From Patescibacteria group bacterium (lineage in GTDB: Bacteria > Patescibacteriota > Patescibacteriia > Patescibacteriales > UBA12465), in NCBI GenBank assembly GCA_021734825.1, contig JAIPIE010000014.1:1-15432 (forward strand): a DNA stretch of 15,432 nucleotides. Reading direction: 5' to 3'. A program made the translations under genes and the position numbers. Positions 1 to 6,649 of the stretch are shown piece by piece (the first letter of the stretch is position 1; each line of letters begins with the position of its first letter). The notes under the pieces are model-generated. The model saw only the letters and a list, made by a program, of their open reading frames with translations. It was not told the origin of the DNA and searched no databases.

Positions 1-111
1 GTCCTAGACTTGAAAATTAAGTTAAGAAAGTGGAATAATTACTATAATGACTTAGAGCATTGTGCGTTAAACGGCAAAACTCCAAATGAGATGGTTTTAA
101 TGAATAATTAA
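1..111 (+). CDS. Transposase, C-terminal end (rve/DDE integrase type), partial
   Basis: A frame open from the first base runs 36 codons to a TAA at 109-111. Its end reads WNNYYNDLEHCALNGKTPNE, the typical C-terminal signature of rve-type DDE transposases of the IS481/IS3 groups (tryptophan, YYN, then a leucine-asparagine-glycine and TP motif). The catalytic DDE residues would lie upstream, outside the window, so activity cannot be judged. The exact IS family is uncertain because only the tail is visible. No intact gene of this kind follows on the right. Confidence 0.75.
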   Translation, partial: VLDLKIKLRKWNNYYNDLEHCALNGKTPNEMVLMNN

Positions 112-138
112 AACCGCCATAAGTGTGTACCTAAAACA
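1..138 (+). mobile_element. Right end of an insertion sequence (IS481/IS3-like), partial
   Basis: The transposase tail is followed within 27 bases by GTGTGTACCTAAAACA, ending in ACA at 136-138. Read from the other strand this begins TGTTTTAGGTACACAC, which fits the TGT...ACA termini of IS481-type elements. The left end and target duplication are outside the window, so the boundary at 138 is an inference. Confidence 0.45.
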
Positions 139-214
139 TGGTATTTTTGAGGGTAGCAATTTTAAGATGAGGATGATAAAATGTAGCTATATAAAATAAT
201 AGAAAATTGTAGCT

Positions 215-955
215 ATGAAGACAAAAATAATAATTTTAGCGGCTGGCAAGGGCACGCGTATGGGCTCAGATTTGCCCAAGGTGTTAGTGGAATTGAAGGG
301 GCAATCAATGATTAAACATTTAATGAAAGCTGTTTCTGCTTCTAAAGTTGATGCTCGCCCGATTATTGTTGTTTCTCCGGAAAATAAACATCTCCTTGAA
401 AATGAACTCTCAGATTATGAGCTTATTTATGCTATTCAAGATAAGCAACTGGGTACGGGCCATGCAGTTAATTGCGCTCGCTCTTTAGTAAGTGATGATT
501 ATGATAATATTCTCGTGCTTTACGGTGATCATCCTTTTCTGACCGCCGCTTCAATTGCCAAGTTTGCTCAAGCCGAGCCAGAGGCCTTAACGATTATGCC
601 GACGCTCTTACCTAATTTTGAGGGTTGGCATCATAATTTTTATCATCTAGGCAGAATTGCTCGAGATGAGTCAGGACTTGTGCGAGGGATTATTGAATTT
701 AAGGACGCCGATGATAAAGATAAAGAAATATTGGAAATAAATATGGGCTTTATGTGCTTTAATCGGACCTGGCTGTTTAATAATATTGATAATTTAAATT
801 CAGATAATAAAGCTAATGAATTTTATCTTACCGATTTAGTAAAAATAGCAGCCCTTCAGGGCGTAAAGATAGATTCTATAATGATTGAACCACTTGAATC
901 AATGGGTATTAATAGTCGTGAAGAATTAGGGATTGCTGAAAGTTTAATTAATTAA
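215..955 (+). CDS. NTP-transferase domain protein, GlmU N-terminal-like sugar-1-phosphate nucleotidyltransferase
   Basis: This 246-residue protein matches the N-terminal uridylyltransferase half of GlmU, which joins UTP to GlcNAc-1-phosphate to give UDP-GlcNAc for the cell wall. The nucleotide loop LAAGKGTRM is at residues 8-16 with DLPK at 19-22. QLGTGHA is at 78-84. The metal-binding aspartate is D105 in YGDHPF (GlmU usually has GDVPL). EIN at 174-176 and GIN at 231-233 supply the conserved asparagines. The left-handed beta-helix acetyltransferase half of GlmU is absent: the frame stops where the helix would begin. It could therefore act on another sugar phosphate or need a separate acetyltransferase. 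The start is ATG 215; no Shine-Dalgarno is seen, and a TATAAA-like box lies at 190-197. The fold is certain, the substrate is not. Confidence 0.85.
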   Translation: MKTKIIILAAGKGTRMGSDLPKVLVELKGQSMIKHLMKAVSASKVDARPIIVVSPENKHLLENELSDYELIYAIQDKQLGTGHAVNCARSLVSDDYDNILVLYGDHPFLTAASIAKFAQAEPEALTIMPTLLPNFEGWHHNFYHLGRIARDESGLVRGIIEFKDADDKDKEILEINMGFMCFNRTWLFNNIDNLNSDNKANEFYLTDLVKIAALQGVKIDSIMIEPLESMGINSREELGIAESLIN

Positions 956-994
956 TAATTTGCTGAGCATTATTAAAATATTTACTCACAGCTT

Positions 995-1462
995 ATGTTT
1001 AAAACAATTTCCCAAATAATTATTTTAATTGTTTTTCTCTTTTTAACTATTTTTGTCGCGGTTTGGTTTGATGACACTGGAGGAAAAGACGAGCCGGCGG
1101 ATAGTCGTCAGTCTTTAACTTGGTTAAGCGAGTCGGCAAAAATTACCGGTTCTGTTATCACTGTTTTTTTGCCTCATACGGAAAATAAAAAGACTGATTC
1201 AGGTGGCCCTGAGGATACGTATAATGAAATATCAGAAAGCCCCTCTTTAATAGAAGATGTACCAAGCATGTATGATAATGTGAGTGACTCCGCTTCTAAT
1301 TTTATTAATAATCCCGGCGAAGATAATGAATTTCGGGAATTTGTCAGTGATATTGTTCAAAAAACCCCTGAGTATTATTTAGACATGAAGATGTATAATA
1401 ATGCTTGGAAAAATTTCTGGTCTTTTTATTGGCTAAAGTTTAATGAAAATATCGATAACTAA
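995..1462 (+). CDS. Small single-pass membrane-anchored protein, unknown function
   Basis: I do not recognise this 155-residue protein. Residues about 6-25 form one strongly hydrophobic segment following a short MFKTISQ N-terminus, so it is probably an uncleaved signal anchor. The rest (26-155) is hydrophilic, acidic and rich in Ser, Asp, Glu and Asn, and it ends in an aromatic patch around FWSFYWLKF. With the lysine inside, the acidic part should face outward; this is inferred from charge only. It starts 39 bases after the nucleotidyltransferase gene and may be co-transcribed with it. A small hairpin of two ATAAT-like arms lies between them, too weak to call a terminator. Codon use resembles the neighbours, so I treat it as a real gene. 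Confidence 0.7.
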   Translation: MFKTISQIIILIVFLFLTIFVAVWFDDTGGKDEPADSRQSLTWLSESAKITGSVITVFLPHTENKKTDSGGPEDTYNEISESPSLIEDVPSMYDNVSDSASNFINNPGEDNEFREFVSDIVQKTPEYYLDMKMYNNAWKNFWSFYWLKFNENIDN

Positions 1463-1495
1463 AACCTTTATCTGTTATAAATTTAGAAAATATTG

Positions 1496-1501
1496 TATAA
1501 T
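1496..1501 (+). promoter_or_regulatory. Candidate -10 box for recA
   Basis: A perfect TATAAT preceded directly by TTG lies 130 bases before the recA ATG. The upstream -35 is poor (CTGTTA at 1472-1477, 18-base spacer). Transcription would begin near 1508 and give a leader of about 124 nt. No LexA-type operator was recognised. Confidence 0.4.
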
Positions 1502-1586
1502 AGCTTAGCTTGATAACTGCAATTTAATTTTTGTTTAGATTCAATTTAAGATCGATGTGCTAAATTAAATTTATTAATATTAATGG

Positions 1587-1624
1587 ACACCGAAAAACGG
1601 TTGTAAGCTCAATCCGTGTGGTGT
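1587..1624 (+). promoter_or_regulatory. Stem-loop in the recA leader next to the start codon
   Basis: ACACC (1587-1591) pairs with GGTGT (1620-1624). Inside, ACGGTTG (1597-1603) pairs with CAA-t-CCGT (1610-1617), leaving one bulged T and a 6-base loop. The base of the stem is 7 nt before the ATG at 1632, where a Shine-Dalgarno would normally sit, and none is present. A role in recA translation is inference. Confidence 0.45.
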
Positions 1625-1631
1625 AATATTT

Positions 1632-2708
1632 ATGACTAAAGAAAAAAAGATGCCGAAGGCGCTTGTTGACACTGCAAGTGTTAATTCGGAAAATCACGAT
1701 AAAAGAGTGGCTGCCGCCGCTAATGCAATTGAACAAATAAAAACAAAATTCGGAGAAGGCTCAATTATGAGATTCGGTGATGTGCGTAAAACCAACGTTG
1801 ACGCTATTTCTACCGGTTGTCTCTCTCTTGATGTTGCTTTTGGCATTGGTGGTGTTCCGCGCGGACGTATTATTGAAATCTATGGACCAGAATCATCCGG
1901 TAAAACGACCTTGGCGCAACACATTGTGGCCGAGGTGCAAAAAACTGGTGGCATCGCCGCTTTCGTTGATGCCGAACACGCTCTTGATCCTGATTATGCG
2001 GCAAAAATTGGTGTCAATATTAATGAGTTATTAATTTCTCAGCCGGACTCAGGTGAACAAGCTCTAGAAATTGTGGAAACTCTTGTGCGTTCTAATGCAG
2101 TTGATGTAATTGTGATTGATAGTGTCGCCGCTCTTGTTCCACAAAAAGAAATTGAAGGTGAAATGGGTGATCAGCATATGGGTTTACAGGCTCGTTTAAT
2201 GAGCCAGGCCTTACGTAAATTAACCGGGATTGTCTCTAAGACAAAAACCAGTGTTATTTTTATTAATCAAATTAGGCACAAGATTGGTGTTTTCTTTGGC
2301 AATCCTGAAACGACTTCTGGTGGTAATGCTTTGAAATTCTATTGTTCAGTTAGAGTTGAAATTAGACGTGCTGCTCAAATTAAGCAGGCTGAAAATATTA
2401 TTGGTAATCGCGTGAAAGTGAAGATTGTGAAAAATAAAGTGGCGGCCCCTTTTAAAACTTGTGAGTTTGATATTATGTATAATGAGGGAATCTCCGTGTC
2501 TGGTGACTTACTTGATACTGGTGCTGAGTACGGTGTAGTGAAGAAGAGCGGTAATTCTTATACCTTTGGTGAAGTAAAGCTCGGGGTTGGTCGTGAAGCC
2601 GCCAAGAAAATGATTAAGCATGATAAAAAATTGTTGGCTGAAATTCGCAAGGCAATCTTAACTGAGATTAAAAGTAAGGAAATTGAAGTCCAAGAAAACA
2701 ATAAATAA
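1632..2708 (+). CDS. recA: RecA recombinase
   Basis: RecA forms ATP-dependent filaments on single-stranded DNA for strand exchange in recombinational repair. The protein has 358 residues, normal for the family. Walker A GPESSGKT is at 85-92, Walker B VIVIDS at 159-164 and the catalytic glutamate region DAEHALDP at 113-120. DNA-binding loop L1 surrounds EGEMGDQHMG at 175-184. Loop L2 runs from NQIR (212-215) through FFGNPETTSGGN (221-232). Small changes from the E. coli form, such as His at 216 where Met is usual, lie outside the catalytic residues. The C-terminus is lysine- and glutamate-rich (about 325-358). The chosen ATG is the first in frame and places about 20 variable residues before the conserved core. 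A clear terminator follows, so recA may be a single-gene unit. Confidence 0.98.
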   Translation: MTKEKKMPKALVDTASVNSENHDKRVAAAANAIEQIKTKFGEGSIMRFGDVRKTNVDAISTGCLSLDVAFGIGGVPRGRIIEIYGPESSGKTTLAQHIVAEVQKTGGIAAFVDAEHALDPDYAAKIGVNINELLISQPDSGEQALEIVETLVRSNAVDVIVIDSVAALVPQKEIEGEMGDQHMGLQARLMSQALRKLTGIVSKTKTSVIFINQIRHKIGVFFGNPETTSGGNALKFYCSVRVEIRRAAQIKQAENIIGNRVKVKIVKNKVAAPFKTCEFDIMYNEGISVSGDLLDTGAEYGVVKKSGNSYTFGEVKLGVGREAAKKMIKHDKKLLAEIRKAILTEIKSKEIEVQENNK

Positions 2709-2728
2709 TCATTTATATTTATTACAAG

Positions 2729-2757
2729 TAGGCGTCTATAACGGGCGCCTATTCTTT
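2729..2757 (+). terminator. Intrinsic terminator after recA
   Basis: TAGGCGTCT (2729-2737) pairs with GGGCGCCTA (2743-2751), counting G-T pairs, around the 5-base loop ATAAC. A T-rich stretch (TTCTTT) follows. It sits 20 bases after the recA stop. Confidence 0.8.
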
Positions 2758-2762
2758 ATCCT

Positions 2763-3443
2763 ATGACTTACGTTTTATCAATTGGTGGCTCATTAATTGT
2801 TCCACCGACAGGTATTGATACGGTCTTTTTAAAATCATTGCGTAAATTTGTCTTGGCCCGCTATGACAAGGGTGATCGCTTAATTATTGTTACCGGTGGC
2901 GGTTCGGTGGCCAGGCAATATGTGAAGGCCTCAGCAGCGGTAGAGAAGGTACCGGAGGACGATCAGGACTGGCTCGGTATTCACGCTACTCGTCTTAATG
3001 CCCATTTGGTAAGAACGATTTTAAGAGATGTTGCTCATCCGGAAATAGTTACTAATCCTGATAAAATAATGAAAGTCAAAAGTCGTGTTTTGGTGGCTGG
3101 CGGTTATCGTCCCGGGTGGTCAACGGATTATGTGGCGGTTTTATTGGCACAAAAATATAAAGCTAAAATTGTAATTAATCTGTCTAATATTGATTATGTT
3201 TATACGGCTGATCCACGTGTATTTCCGCAAGCAAAAATAATTAAAGATATTAGTTGGAAAGATTTCAGGGAAATCGTTGGCGATGAGTGGCGTCCGGGCT
3301 TGAATGCTCCTTTTGATCCGATTGCCTCTAAATTGGCGCAAAAGTTAATACTGCAAGTGGCGGTTTTAAATGGGAATAAAATGAATAATGTTCATAAATT
3401 TTTAGATAAGCAAAAATATCAGGGGACGCTTATTCATTCTTAG
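2763..3443 (+). CDS. pyrH: UMP kinase, archaeal-type (amino acid kinase family)
   Basis: UMP kinase phosphorylates UMP to UDP with ATP, the entry to UTP and CTP synthesis. The 226-residue protein belongs to the amino-acid-kinase fold: SIGGS at 6-10, TGGGSVAR at 44-51, GWSTDYVA at 118-125, YVYTADPR at 145-152 and FDPIASKLAQ at 194-203. The opening (MTYVLSIGGSLIVP) and the TADPR/FDPIA blocks match the archaeal UMP kinase branch. The usual bacterial PyrH opens with a KLSGE-type motif instead. The ATG lies only 6 bases after the T-stretch of the recA terminator, and no convincing own promoter is visible. The specificity call rests on remembered family motifs; another small kinase of the same fold is a less likely alternative. 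Confidence 0.88.
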   Translation: MTYVLSIGGSLIVPPTGIDTVFLKSLRKFVLARYDKGDRLIIVTGGGSVARQYVKASAAVEKVPEDDQDWLGIHATRLNAHLVRTILRDVAHPEIVTNPDKIMKVKSRVLVAGGYRPGWSTDYVAVLLAQKYKAKIVINLSNIDYVYTADPRVFPQAKIIKDISWKDFREIVGDEWRPGLNAPFDPIASKLAQKLILQVAVLNGNKMNNVHKFLDKQKYQGTLIHS

Positions 3444-3460
3444 TTGATTTTGAAGATTCA

Positions 3461-3491
3461 AAAAAACTAGCCTTTTGTGGGCTAGTTTTTT
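3461..3491. terminator. Bidirectional terminator between pyrH and adk
   Basis: AAAAAACTAGCC (3461-3472) pairs perfectly with GGCTAGTTTTTT (3480-3491), giving a 12-bp stem with an A-tract on one side and a T-tract on the other. It lies between two convergent genes, so it can stop transcription from both sides. Confidence 0.9.
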
Positions 3492-3498
3492 TGTATGT

Positions 3499-4065
3499 TT
3501 ATTTCTTATTATTTATTTGCTCCTGCAGGCGGGTATATATTTCCTCAATTGAGCCTTGACCATTAACGCTGATCAAGCGTTTTTTCTCGGCGTAAAAATT
3601 GAGTAAAGGCTGCGTTTGCTCGGTGTAGATTTTTAGACGATTTGCGATTGTTTTCTCGTTATCATCAGCGCGTCCGCTTTCTTGGCCGCGTAGTTTTAAT
3701 CTAGTAATTAATTCTTCTGAGCCTACCTCTAAATTTAATACTAACGGAAGGGCCGTTGAGGCAAGAAAGATATCTAATCGTTCGGCTTGGTGAATGGTTC
3801 GGGGATAACCATCAAAAATAAAACCGGCAACTTGGCCGTTTCTTTTTATCTCATTTTCGATTATTTCGTCAACAATATTATCGCTGACTAAGCCACCGCT
3901 TGCCATCACTGTTTGTACTTGTCGACCAATTGGTGTTTGTTTAGAAACCTCTTTCCGCAACAGCGCTCCAGTCGAGAGGTGTATTAAATTATAGCTCTCG
4001 GAAATTTTTTGAGCTTGAGTGCCTTTTCCCGCTCCTGGCGGACCGAATATAATAATATTAAACAT
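3499..4065 (-). CDS. adk: Adenylate kinase, short form
   Basis: Adenylate kinase interconverts ATP + AMP and 2 ADP in the cytoplasm. The P-loop GPPGAGKGT is at residues 8-16, the AMP-site STGALLR at 31-37 and DGYPRT at 85-90, and GRADD at 131-135 carries the arginine and aspartates of the lid hinge. At 188 residues it is shorter than the usual 210-220 because the LID is reduced to a few residues (about 125-131), with no zinc-binding cysteines. Several bacterial lineages have this short type. The gene ends 8 bases from the shared terminator. Upstream on the same strand lie tRNA-Lys and tRNA-Met, possibly on one transcript with it, since no good own promoter is visible in the 29-base gap. There is no Shine-Dalgarno. 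Confidence 0.97.
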   Translation of the reverse strand: MFNIIIFGPPGAGKGTQAQKISESYNLIHLSTGALLRKEVSKQTPIGRQVQTVMASGGLVSDNIVDEIIENEIKRNGQVAGFIFDGYPRTIHQAERLDIFLASTALPLVLNLEVGSEELITRLKLRGQESGRADDNEKTIANRLKIYTEQTQPLLNFYAEKKRLISVNGQGSIEEIYTRLQEQINNKK

Positions 4066-4094
4066 AATTATTGAAAGAATGAACTATTAACAGG

Positions 4095-4167
4095 TGCGTC
4101 CAGAGGGATTCGAACCCACGACCGTCTCCTTAAGAGGGAGCTGCTCTACCAGCTGAGCTATAGACGC
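4095..4167 (-). tRNA. tRNA-Lys (anticodon CTT)
   Basis: The minus strand folds as a 73-nt cloverleaf. The acceptor GCGTCTA pairs with TGGACGC, with discriminator A. The D arm is GCTC/GAGC, and the anticodon loop CTCTTAA gives anticodon CTT, reading AAG. The T arm is GTGGG-TTCGAAT-CCCTC. The top pair of the anticodon stem is a G-A mismatch. CCA is not encoded (the following bases are CCT), so it must be added enzymatically. Confidence 0.95.
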
Positions 4168-4177
4168 ATTTTTTATT

Positions 4178-4258
4178 ATTCAAAGATTCAACAATTCAAT
4201 AATTCAAAGATTAATAATCTTTCAATCTTGAATTTTTAATATTGAATCTTGAATTGAT
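4178..4258. repeat. AT-rich tandem and inverted ATTCAA / GATT repeats between tRNA genes
   Basis: The gap between tRNA-Lys and tRNA-Met is built from variants of ATTCAA, AAGATT and their complements. It includes a perfect hairpin AAAGATT-AAT-AATCTTT at 4206-4222. It is low-complexity rather than an obvious gene or terminator. TTGAAT units on the minus strand could serve as weak -35 boxes for tRNA-Lys. Confidence 0.5.
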
Positions 4259-4335
4259 TGGTGGCTGGGGAGGGGCTCGAACCCTCGACCTTAGCGTTAT
4301 GAGTGCTACGCTCTAACCAGCTGAGCTACCCAGCC
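4259..4335 (-). tRNA. tRNA-Met (anticodon CAT, elongator-like)
   Basis: The acceptor GGCTGGG pairs with CCCAGCC, discriminator A, and CCA is encoded (4259-4261), unlike the two neighbouring tRNAs. The D arm is GCTC/GAGC. The anticodon loop CTCATAA gives CAT, and the T arm is GAGGG-TTCGAGC-CCCTC. The paired G1-C72 and the lack of three G-C pairs in the anticodon stem argue against an initiator. It could be the isoleucine CAT tRNA modified with lysidine. There is one A-C mismatch at the base of the anticodon loop. Confidence 0.92.
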
Positions 4336-4343
4336 ATAATATT

Positions 4344-4385
4344 CGGGTGCCACTCCGACCATGCGCAGATAAACGCTCCAGCTAT
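4344..4385 (-). other. GC-rich block in the tRNA-Met 5' leader
   Basis: The roughly 69-nt leader between the predicted start near 4404 and tRNA-Met contains about 40 nt that are near 64% G+C, against roughly 30% in the flanks. It includes GGAGTGGCACCC, which resembles the T-box antiterminator core GGGTGGNACC. Only short helices (UCGG/CCGA, GATA/TATC) can be drawn, and no class is assigned. Confidence 0.35.
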
Positions 4386-4410
4386 CAATAATTTAAATAG
4401 ACACAGGTCT

Positions 4411-4439
4411 ATTATATTTATCAAATGCAGAAGAGTCAA
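4411..4439 (-). promoter_or_regulatory. Strong sigma70-type promoter for tRNA-Met (and probably tRNA-Lys, adk)
   Basis: On the minus strand TTGACT (4439-4434), a 17-base spacer and a perfect TATAAT (4416-4411) give a near-consensus promoter. Transcription should start near 4404, about 69 nt before the mature tRNA-Met. Confidence 0.85.
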
Positions 4440-4476
4440 TACCCGCGTTTAATAATGAGAAAACAGTATAAACGAG

Positions 4477-4550
4477 TGCTCCGGAGAGGACTCGAACCTC
4501 TAACCTTGTGGTCCGAAGCCACACACTCTATCCAATTGAGCTACCGGAGC
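4477..4550 (-). tRNA. tRNA-Arg (anticodon TCG)
   Basis: The acceptor GCTCCGG/CCGGAGC is perfectly paired, with discriminator A. The D arm is GCTC/GAGT, the anticodon stem TGTGG/CCACA is perfect with loop CTTCGGA giving TCG, and the T arm is AGAGG-TTCGAGT-CCTCT. CCA is not encoded. It reads CGA-type arginine codons. It lies upstream of the tRNA-Met promoter, so it is probably on a different transcript; its own promoter is not evident. Confidence 0.95.
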
Positions 4551-4596
4551 AATATCGAATTACCTTTTAAATCTATTTAAATTTTTAAAAGGCATA

Positions 4597-4628
4597 AGGC
4601 TTGCCCAAAAATATAGATGAGCAAGCCT
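4597..4628 (-). terminator. Terminator after the HU gene
   Basis: Perfect 8-bp arms AGGCTTGC (4597-4604) and GCAAGCCT (4621-4628) lie 22 bases after the HU stop and are followed on the minus strand by TATGCCTTTT. A second AT-rich hairpin (CCTTTTAA 4563-4570 with TTAAAAGG 4585-4592) follows. The T-tract is modest. Confidence 0.65.
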
Positions 4629-4649
4629 CTATCTTTGATATTTAATTGT

Positions 4650-4937
4650 TTAGCGCTTACCCTTTAAAGCCTGCTTAAGGTTGTAGCCAGTTTTGAATTT
4701 AGCCACCTTAACAGCCGGAATAGTAATTCTTTCTTTGGGATTCTGAGGGTTAACGCCACCTCGAGAATAACGAACACGAGAAAGGAAAGTGCCGAAGCCA
4801 GTGATAGTGACTTCACGATCATTTTTAAGCTCATAAATGATGGTGTCAGTTAAAACATCCAACATCTTTTCAGCTTGCTTTTTGTTGAGACCTTCCACCT
4901 CTCGGTAGAGTTTGTCGATAAGTTGCGCTTTGTTCAT
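4650..4937 (-). CDS. HU-family nucleoid DNA-binding protein
   Basis: HU proteins are dimeric, bend DNA and help compact the nucleoid. The 95-residue product starts MNKAQLIDKL as typical HU does. It has the GFGTF turn (about 47-51) before the beta-arm, and the arm motif is RGGVNPQNPKERITIPA with its DNA-intercalating proline. VAKFKTGYNLKQAL follows as the C-terminal helix. An in-frame TTG at 4952 would add five residues (MDAKY), but the family start is MNKAQ, so the ATG at 4937 is preferred. The HU subtype cannot be told from sequence. A possible TATAAT (4983-4978) lies upstream just after the rny stop. The leader can form a hairpin of CGTC...GACG and CAAC...GTTG with a 3-base bulge (4946-4974). 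Confidence 0.95.
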   Translation of the reverse strand: MNKAQLIDKLYREVEGLNKKQAEKMLDVLTDTIIYELKNDREVTITGFGTFLSRVRYSRGGVNPQNPKERITIPAVKVAKFKTGYNLKQALKGKR

Positions 4938-4984
4938 ATATTTGGCGTCCAACCCTTAATCGAGTTGAGGGACGTTAATTATAA

Positions 4985-6502
4985 TTAGCGAGCATATTCT
5001 GTTACCCTAGTTTCACGGATAACATTGATTTTAATCTCTCCTGGATATTTTAGCTCAGTTTCTATCTTTTTGGCAATATCTCTAGCCAAATTATGAGCTT
5101 TTAAGTCGTCAATCATTTCTGGTTTAACAAAGACACGAATTTCTCTACCGGCCTGAATGGCGTATGATTTTTCAATACCTTCAAAGCTCGTGGCAATTTT
5201 TTCTAATTCTTCTAAGCGTTGAATGTAATTTTCGTGACTGTCGCTGCGAGCACCAGGGCGAGCTGAGGAAATAGCATCAGCAACTTTAACAATAACGGCG
5301 ATTAAGCTTGAAGGCTGATCATCGTGATGGGTGGCGATAGGAGCAATAATTTCCTCGGATAAATTGAATTTTTTAGCGATATCGCGACCAATCTCAGTGT
5401 GATTACCTTGAATTTCATGATCAACCGCCTTGCCAATATCGTGGAGCAGTCCGCCTTTCTTCGCAAGAGTAACATCAGCGTCAAGTTCTTCGGCTAACAT
5501 AGCGGCTAAGTGAGCAACTTCAATGGAATGGCTAAGAACATTCTGTCCGTAACTGGTACGATATTTTAAACGACCAAGAATCTGGACCAGTTTAGGATCA
5601 AAGCCAGTTACGCCAACTTCATACATTGCCTCTTCGCCAGCTTTCTTGATGTCAACGGCTAATTCTTTTTTGGCCATCTCGACTGCGTCTTCAATCTTAG
5701 TAGGGTGAATTCGGCCATCTTTAATTAAATAATCAAGAGTTTTCTTCGCGATATGACGGCGAATAAGGGAAAATCCGGAAACGGTGATGGCGTTTGGAGT
5801 GTCATCAACAATAATTTCCACCCCCGTCATTTGTTCAATCGCTTTAATATTGCGTCCTTCGCGACCGATAATGCGGCCTTTCATTTCATCGTTGGGTAGA
5901 TCAATAGTAGTAGTGGTTAATTCAACGGTATAAGAGGAAACCATTCTTTGCATGGCAAGTGCCATAATACTCTTGGATTTCTCTTGTAATTGATCGTTGC
6001 TTTCATCTTCAAGTTTGTGAATACGAACCATTAAATCTTCGGCTGATTTTTCTTCAACTTTCTTTAAAAGCAGTTCTCTAGCATCATCTTGGCTAAGAGC
6101 GGCCACTTCTTCCAACTTCTGTAATTGTTCTTGCTGAATGCCTTTAATTCTTTCTTTTATTTCTTGAACTTCGTTGACTTTGTCGTATAATTTTTGTTGC
6201 TTGTCTTGAAGATCAAGGAGCTTCTGAGAAAAAGAGGTTTCTCGTTGTTCGAGGCGATGCTGGAGATCACTAATTTCTTTACGACGCTGACTTTCTTCTT
6301 TTTTAGCTTCATCTAAGATTTTAAGAGCTTTATCCTGAGCTTTAAGTAAAAGCTCCTTTTCCTTGATTCTAGCATCATTAAGAATCTTTTCTGCTTTACT
6401 CTGAGCATTATCAGCTTGGCGGCTTGCCTTCTTCTTCTGAAACCAGGTGCCGATAAAAAATGAGAGTATTGCCACAATTAGGGCAATGACATAATATTCC
6501 AT
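4985..6502 (-). CDS. rny: Ribonuclease Y
   Basis: RNase Y is a membrane-anchored endonuclease that begins mRNA decay in many bacteria lacking RNase E. From the ATG at 6502 the protein has 505 residues, close to the usual 500-520. A transmembrane segment is at about 3-20, followed by a long Lys/Glu/Gln-rich coiled coil to about 180. The KH domain carries GRIIGREGRNIKAIE at 199-213. The HD domain has LLHDIGK with His344 and Asp345 binding metal, and THHDD further on, and a C-terminal domain closes the protein. A TTG at 6574 would add 24 residues before the membrane segment. I prefer 6502 because RNase Y normally begins directly with its anchor. Neither start has a Shine-Dalgarno. HU follows 47 bases downstream. 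Confidence 0.95.
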   Translation of the reverse strand: MEYYVIALIVAILSFFIGTWFQKKKASRQADNAQSKAEKILNDARIKEKELLLKAQDKALKILDEAKKEESQRRKEISDLQHRLEQRETSFSQKLLDLQDKQQKLYDKVNEVQEIKERIKGIQQEQLQKLEEVAALSQDDARELLLKKVEEKSAEDLMVRIHKLEDESNDQLQEKSKSIMALAMQRMVSSYTVELTTTTIDLPNDEMKGRIIGREGRNIKAIEQMTGVEIIVDDTPNAITVSGFSLIRRHIAKKTLDYLIKDGRIHPTKIEDAVEMAKKELAVDIKKAGEEAMYEVGVTGFDPKLVQILGRLKYRTSYGQNVLSHSIEVAHLAAMLAEELDADVTLAKKGGLLHDIGKAVDHEIQGNHTEIGRDIAKKFNLSEEIIAPIATHHDDQPSSLIAVIVKVADAISSARPGARSDSHENYIQRLEELEKIATSFEGIEKSYAIQAGREIRVFVKPEMIDDLKAHNLARDIAKKIETELKYPGEIKINVIRETRVTEYAR

Positions 6503-6649
6503 AAAATACGAACCGAAATCGAGAGAGCGGGCAGTCTGAGTAAAAAATTCCCTTATATTAAGGTTTTTTGCCAATAAATACTAATGTGGTCACTGAATTG
6601 AAAAACATGTAATCTGAGAGTTAATATAAGATAAAAATTAAACAGTAAA

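Noticed and set aside
4178..4258. CRISPR-like array in the ATTCAA-rich gap
   Set aside because: The units are short, degenerate and not separated by unique spacers.
4344..4385. A genuine T-box riboswitch
   Set aside because: Only the antiterminator-like core resembles one; the leader is too short for Stem I and the downstream gene is a tRNA.
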